Source: Pseudomonas sp. ATCC 13867 (lineage in GTDB: Bacteria; Pseudomonadota; Gammaproteobacteria; Pseudomonadales; Pseudomonadaceae). From it: a stretch of 64,000 bases of DNA. The notes under the pieces were generated by a model. The model was not told the DNA's origin and searched no databases. It worked only from the letters and a program-made list of their open reading frames with translations. Positions 60,392-64,000 of the stretch are shown here, in pieces. Both the position numbers and the translations under genes were made by a program. Every line of letters begins with the position of its first letter. Within the stretch, counting starts at the first letter, position 1. The stretch spans positions 3,479,001 to 3,543,000 of the forward strand of contig NC_020829.1 in the NCBI RefSeq assembly GCF_000349845.1, in the 5' to 3' direction.

Positions 60392-62080
60392 TCAGTCTTC
60401 GCGGTAACGGCGCAGGCGCAGGGCCTTGCCGGCGACGCGGGTGTCCTTGAGCTTGGTCAGCAGACGGTCGAGGTTCTCGTCCGGCAGCTCGATCAGGCTG
60501 AAGGTCTCGCGGATCTGGATGCGGCCGATGGCCTCGCGGGACAGGCCGCCCTCGTTGAGGATGGCGCCCAGCAGGTTCTTCGCCTGCACGCCATCGCGGG
60601 CGCCCAGGGCGGTACGGCAGCGGGACTTGCCCTCCGACGGCGGCGCCATCGGGCGACGCTCGCCGCTGCGTTCCGGACGGTCACCGCGCTCGGCGCGATC
60701 GCCACGCTCGTAACGGTCGCTGCGCTCACGCGGGGCGGCCGGAGTCAGAGGTTGCTCGCGGCGGACCGATTCCAGGTCCAGCGCCTTGCCTTCGGTCAGC
60801 TTGGCCAGCAGCACGGCAGCCAGGGTGTCCATGTCGGTACCCAGGCGGCGGCACAGCTCGTCACGCACGGCGCCACGGCTGGCAACAGCGTTGGCCAGCA
60901 GCGGCTGCAGGCCGGTGGCCAGGCGGTTCAGACGGGCTTCAAGGACGGTGTCGGCGTCCGGCAGGCGAACTTCGCCGACCTTCTGACCGGTCACACGCTC
61001 GATCACCTGCAGCATGCGGCGCTCGCGCGGGGTCACCAGCAGCAGCGCACGACCTTCACGACCGGCACGGCCGGTACGGCCGATGCGGTGTACGTAGGAT
61101 TCCGGGTCGTACGGCATGTCCACGTTCAGTACGTGGGTGATGCGCGCCACGTCGAGGCCACGGGCGGCAACGTCGGTGGCGATGACGATGTCCAGCGAGC
61201 CGTCCTTCAGCGACTCGATCACGCGCTCACGCTGGGCCTGCGGCATGTCGCCGTTCAGCGCGGCGGCACGGTAGCCCTGGCGCTCGAGCAGCTCGGCGAT
61301 GTCCAGGGTGGCCTGTTTGGTACGGACGAAGCCGATCAGCGCGTCGAACTGCTCGACTTCCAGCAGACGCAGGATCGAGGCCGGCTTCTGGTCGGCGTGG
61401 ACCATCAGGTGCACCTGCTCGATGCGGGCGACGGTCTGGGTCTTGGCGGCGATGCGGACGTGCTTGGGCTCTTTCAGGTGACGTTCGGCGATGCTGCGGA
61501 TCGAAGCCGGCAGGGTCGCGGAGAACAGTACGGTCTGGCGGCTGGCCGGCATGGCCTCGAAGATCACTTCGAGGTCATCCATGAAGCCGAGCTTGAGCAT
61601 TTCGTCCGCTTCGTCGAGGACCAGGCGCTCGACGGTGGAGAGCAGGTTCTCGTCGCGACGCAGGTGGTCGCACAGGCGGCCCGGAGTGGCCACCAGGACC
61701 TGGGCGCCCTGGCGCAGGGCCTTGAGCTGCGGGCCCATCGGCGCGCCACCGTAGACGGCAACGACGCCAACGCCCGGCATCTGCTTGGAGTAGGTTTCGC
61801 ACGCGGTAGCGACCTGCAGGGCCAGCTCGCGAGTCGGTACCAGTACCAGCACCTGCGGAACGCGGCGGCTCGGTTCGATCTTCGACAGCAGCGGCAGCGC
61901 GAAGGCGGCGGTCTTGCCGGTACCGGTCTGGGCCTGGCCGATCATGTCGTGGCCTTCGAGGATCACCGGGATCGACTGGGCCTGGATCGGGGACGGCTCT
62001 TCATAGCCGACGGCGGCGATGGCCGCGAGGATATTGGGATGAATGCCGAGCGCGGCGAAGCCGCCGGTTTCCTGGGTCAT
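60392..62080 (-). CDS. deaD: DEAD-box ATP-dependent RNA helicase
   Basis: 562 residues. RecA1 motifs: Q-motif 'GYEEPSPIQAQSIP', I 'AQTGTGKTAAF', Ia 'PTRELALQV', II 'LDEADEML', III 'SATLP'. RecA2: 'GFVRTKQATLDIAELL', 'IATDVAARGLDV', VI 'HRIGRTGRAGREG'. A C-terminal charged RG/ER-repeat linker (about 450-490, 'RSDRYERGDRAERGDRPERSGERR') leads to a DbpA-type RNA-binding domain ('AKNLLGAILNEGGLSREAIGRIQIRETFSLIELPDENLDRLLTKL'). This is the DeaD/CsdA class acting in ribosome assembly and mRNA decay in the cold. Start at MTQETGGF; the leader is long (see 62081-62420). Confidence 0.92.
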   Translation of the reverse strand: MTQETGGFAALGIHPNILAAIAAVGYEEPSPIQAQSIPVILEGHDMIGQAQTGTGKTAAFALPLLSKIEPSRRVPQVLVLVPTRELALQVATACETYSKQMPGVGVVAVYGGAPMGPQLKALRQGAQVLVATPGRLCDHLRRDENLLSTVERLVLDEADEMLKLGFMDDLEVIFEAMPASRQTVLFSATLPASIRSIAERHLKEPKHVRIAAKTQTVARIEQVHLMVHADQKPASILRLLEVEQFDALIGFVRTKQATLDIAELLERQGYRAAALNGDMPQAQRERVIESLKDGSLDIVIATDVAARGLDVARITHVLNVDMPYDPESYVHRIGRTGRAGREGRALLLVTPRERRMLQVIERVTGQKVGEVRLPDADTVLEARLNRLATGLQPLLANAVASRGAVRDELCRRLGTDMDTLAAVLLAKLTEGKALDLESVRREQPLTPAAPRERSDRYERGDRAERGDRPERSGERRPMAPPSEGKSRCRTALGARDGVQAKNLLGAILNEGGLSREAIGRIQIRETFSLIELPDENLDRLLTKLKDTRVAGKALRLRRYRED

Positions 62081-62420
62081 GGGTTTTGCCTCTAAATACA
62101 TCCGCAAAGACCCAAGAGCCGAGCTGCGCATGCCCTGTACGACAATGAAGTCACCCAGGCAGCTGGAAGCGGGGATTTGCGAAATGAAGATTGGAAGAAT
62201 ACGTCAAGGAAGTCCGCACAGCGGACGCACAGACCGAGCGTGAAAGCTGCGGAAAAATGCGGGGTCCGAAACGAGGCCTTAGCTTGGCCGGCGCGCATCA
62301 TACCGGAAAATCCTGTGCCATGTGCGTCTTTTCAGACAAGCCCCGGCGAACGGTCGCCACCTGGACGAGCTCGGCAAGGCCGACTATACCGAGCAGGCCC
62401 CTTCCCGCCGGAGGCCATCG
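62081..62420. promoter_or_regulatory. Leader/promoter region between deaD and the crotonase gene
   Basis: 340 bases between divergent genes. Relatives of deaD in other bacteria have long cold-regulated leaders, and the distance allows one here, but I find no named RNA motif. No supported gene lies inside. Confidence 0.35.
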
Positions 62421-63212
62421 ATGAAGCCCAGCCGCGAGCCCCGCATCACCCGAGAGCACCGCGACCACGTTCTGCTGCTCGGCCTGAACCGGGTAGAAAA
62501 GCGCAACGCATTCGACCTGGACATGCTCAATCAACTGGTGCTCGCCCTGGGCGAATACGAGCGTGACGACCGGCTGCGCTGCGCCCTGGTGTTCGCCCAC
62601 GGCGAGCACTTCACCGCCGGGCTCGACCTGGCCGATGTCAGCGACACCTTCCGGGCGGGCTGGCAATTGCCCAGCGGCGCCGTGGATCCCTGGGGCACCT
62701 TCGGCGGGCCCCGACTGAGCAAGCCGTTGCTGGTCGCCGCCCAAGGCTACTGCTTCACCCTCGGCATCGAGTTGATGCTCGCCGCCGATATCAACCTGTG
62801 CGCCAGCAACGCACGCTTCGCCCAACTGGAAGTACAGCGCGGCATCTTCCCCTTCGGCGGCGCGACCTTGCGCCTGCCCCAGGTAGCCGGTTGGGGCAAC
62901 GCCATGCGCTGGCTGCTCACCGGCGACCAGTTCGATGCACACGAAGCCTGCCGCCTGGGGCTGGTGCAGGAAGTCACCGCGCCCGAGGAACTGATGCCCC
63001 GTGCCTTGTGGATGGCCCAGCGGGTCGCTGCCCAGGCGCCACTGGGCATCCGCGCCACCCTGGCATCGGCCCGCCAGTGCCTGGACGAGGGAGAACTGGC
63101 CGCCGCGCGCGAGTTGCCGGCAACGGCCAGCCGCCTGCTCTCCAGCGAAGACGCCCAGGAAGGCTTCAGGGCCATGCAGGAAAAGCGCGAGGCCCGCTTC
63201 AGCGCAAAATGA
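62421..63212 (+). CDS. Enoyl-CoA hydratase/isomerase family protein
   Basis: 263-residue crotonase. Oxyanion-hole segments 'FAHGEHFTAGLDLADV' and 'AAQGYCFTLGIELMLAADINLCASNARFAQLEVQRGIFPFGGATLRLPQ'. The second glutamate typical of classical hydratases (GCLGPGGG) is not kept here (RGIFPFGG), so the precise reaction (isomerase, hydrolase or other) is open. ATG 62421 has GGAGG ten bases upstream. Similar in position to PAO1 PA2841. Confidence 0.9.
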   Translation: MKPSREPRITREHRDHVLLLGLNRVEKRNAFDLDMLNQLVLALGEYERDDRLRCALVFAHGEHFTAGLDLADVSDTFRAGWQLPSGAVDPWGTFGGPRLSKPLLVAAQGYCFTLGIELMLAADINLCASNARFAQLEVQRGIFPFGGATLRLPQVAGWGNAMRWLLTGDQFDAHEACRLGLVQEVTAPEELMPRALWMAQRVAAQAPLGIRATLASARQCLDEGELAAARELPATASRLLSSEDAQEGFRAMQEKREARFSAK

Positions 63213-63468
63213 ATGAACGTGTAAGTTCACTCCAGAGCCCGCATCAAAAGCACTATATCCAAGGTATTAAGAACACTCGAAGCAAGCATTCAAGTTAAAA
63301 TATTATCCTTTATAATCAATAAGTTGATAACAACAAAACGACTATATACAAGTTCCAATTACGCGATTGAAAACAAATCTCTACAACTGACATCGAGCGC
63401 AGCGCAGTGACTCGTCGGAAGTACCGTTCGAGCCTCCGCTGGATCTAATCCTTCATGGAGGAACTCGC
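63213..63468. promoter_or_regulatory. AT-rich region upstream of the glycine-rich lipoprotein
   Basis: From 63240 to 63385 the sequence is far richer in A and T than anywhere else in the window, with a TATAAT at 63311-63316 (weak -35 TTCAAG 16 bases before) and several A/T tracts. This suits a promoter silenced by MvaT/MvaU-type proteins (inference). No gene seen. Confidence 0.5.
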
Positions 63469-64000
63469 ATGTCAGGCCCGATTCGCGTCTTCGCACTTTC
63501 TCTTCTGGTCGTTGCCCTGTCGCTGCAGGGATGCAGCAGTCATGGCGGCAGTAGTCATCATCGCTCCGCGAGCGACAGCGGCCAGGACGGCGGCGCGGGC
63601 TCCGGCGACGGCGGCTCGGGAGGCAGCGGCGACGGCGGTACTGACGGCGGTACCGGTGGCACGGGTGGAACGGGCGGCGGTACCGGTGGAACGGGCGGCA
63701 CCGGCGGTGGCACCGGCGGCACCGGCGGCGGTACCGGTGGGACTGGCGGCACGGGCGGTACCGGCGGTGGTACCGGTGGAACTGGCGGCACGGGCGGTGG
63801 CACTGGAGGCACCGGCGGTGGAGACGGCGGCACCGGCGGTGGAGACGGCGGCACCGGCGGCGGCACTACCACCCCTAACCTCACCACCAGCAATATCCTG
63901 AGCGAAACGGGCGAGGTGGTGTCCAGCGTCGGCGGCACCCTCGGCACCGTCGGCGGCGTGGTCCAGAACGTCGACGTCCCGCTGCTCGGCAGCGGCGTAA
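63469..64000 (+). CDS. Glycine-rich repeat lipoprotein (runs off the window)
   Basis: Open from ATG 63469 to the right edge, 177 codons with no stop. Signal peptide 1-21 with Cys22 in 'LSLQGCSS' (lipobox -1 Gly, -2 Gln is atypical). Residues about 34-132 are Gly/Asp/Ser and then Gly-Gly-Thr repeats ('GGTGGTGGG' with occasional GGD), followed by 'TTPNLTTSNILSETGEVVSSVGGTLGTVGGVVQNVDVPLLGSGV', a hydrophobic-patterned region also seen in Pseudomonas collagen-like surface proteins. GGAGG precedes the ATG by eight bases. Likely outer-membrane-anchored and surface-exposed; function unknown. Confidence 0.8.
   Translation, partial: MSGPIRVFALSLLVVALSLQGCSSHGGSSHHRSASDSGQDGGAGSGDGGSGGSGDGGTDGGTGGTGGTGGGTGGTGGTGGGTGGTGGGTGGTGGTGGTGGGTGGTGGTGGGTGGTGGGDGGTGGGDGGTGGGTTTPNLTTSNILSETGEVVSSVGGTLGTVGGVVQNVDVPLLGSGV
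63640..63868 (+). repeat. Gly-Gly-Thr coding tandem repeats
   Basis: About 229 bases of GGC/GGT/GGA plus ACC/ACG/ACT triplets encoding (Gly-Gly-Thr)n and (Gly-Gly-Gly-Thr-Gly-Gly-Thr)n. Synonymous codons vary, so the protein repeat is under selection rather than recently amplified DNA. Confidence 0.9.

Noticed and set aside
63640..63868. CRISPR or minisatellite with non-coding role
   Set aside because: The unit is a triplet-based Gly/Thr coding repeat with synonymous variation and an intact reading frame.

Overview
The window reads as chromosome of a high-GC Pseudomonas of the P. aeruginosa / P. nitroreducens / P. citronellolis type. This rests on the codon bias, on the 'GTAGGAGCGAGCTTGCTCGC' REP elements, and on a gene order from about 6.5 to 63 kb that, as I remember it, follows the PAO1 order (chemoreceptor, dusA, tal, rssC-rssB, mlaA, GntR/PhnX-like/HD, queF, cop genes, ABC pair, GST, fadE, tRNA-Gly/Glu, GAF, DUF815, sagS, ospR, gpx, msrB, alaA, htpX, tpm, deaD, crotonase). 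No database was searched.

Region by region. 1-6.3 kb: purine (urate) catabolism. uraH faces away from puuE-uraD-allA-puuD, followed by an NCS2 urate/xanthine permease; each promoter region carries a TTGTATACAA palindrome, and no allantoicase gene is present. 6.5-16.5 kb: a cytoplasmic-sensing chemoreceptor, dusA, tal, an rssC/rssB partner-switch pair, mlaA, then a divergent cassette of a GntR-UTRA regulator, a PhnX-fold protein that has lost its catalytic residues, and an intact PhnZ-type HD oxygenase; then a DUF4404 protein and queF. 16.7-22.2 kb: copper resistance (cupredoxin-copA-copB against copR-copS) with a 43-residue PtrA-like exported protein between them. 22.3-29.3 kb: ABC-2 exporter, GST, transglutaminase-like protein, fadE, two small conserved proteins.

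29.4-42.1 kb looks accessory: a 2131-residue type I secreted adhesin-like protein with six exact 546-bp repeats, converging on a LuxR-type regulator with a degenerate receiver and on its own ABC/HlyD/TolC exporter. It ends beside a tRNA-Glu/Gly/Gly operon. 42.9-54.6 kb returns to conserved core genes: GST, free-Met sulfoxide reductase, AAA ATPase, sagS, an oxidative-stress cluster gpx-ospR with a perfect 32-bp palindromic operator, msrB, alaA, htpX, tpm, and an extradiol dioxygenase-like gene. 54.9-60.1 kb encodes a 1724-residue classical autotransporter with an extended signal peptide and a polyproline linker. The window closes with a DEAD-box helicase, a crotonase, an AT-rich intergenic stretch and the start of a glycine-rich lipoprotein that runs off the right edge.

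The strongest candidates for undescribed biology are the pseudo-phosphonatase/PhnZ-like cassette (13.1-15.3 kb), the T1SS adhesin island with its pseudo-receiver regulator, and the Gly-Gly-Thr repeat lipoprotein at the right edge.
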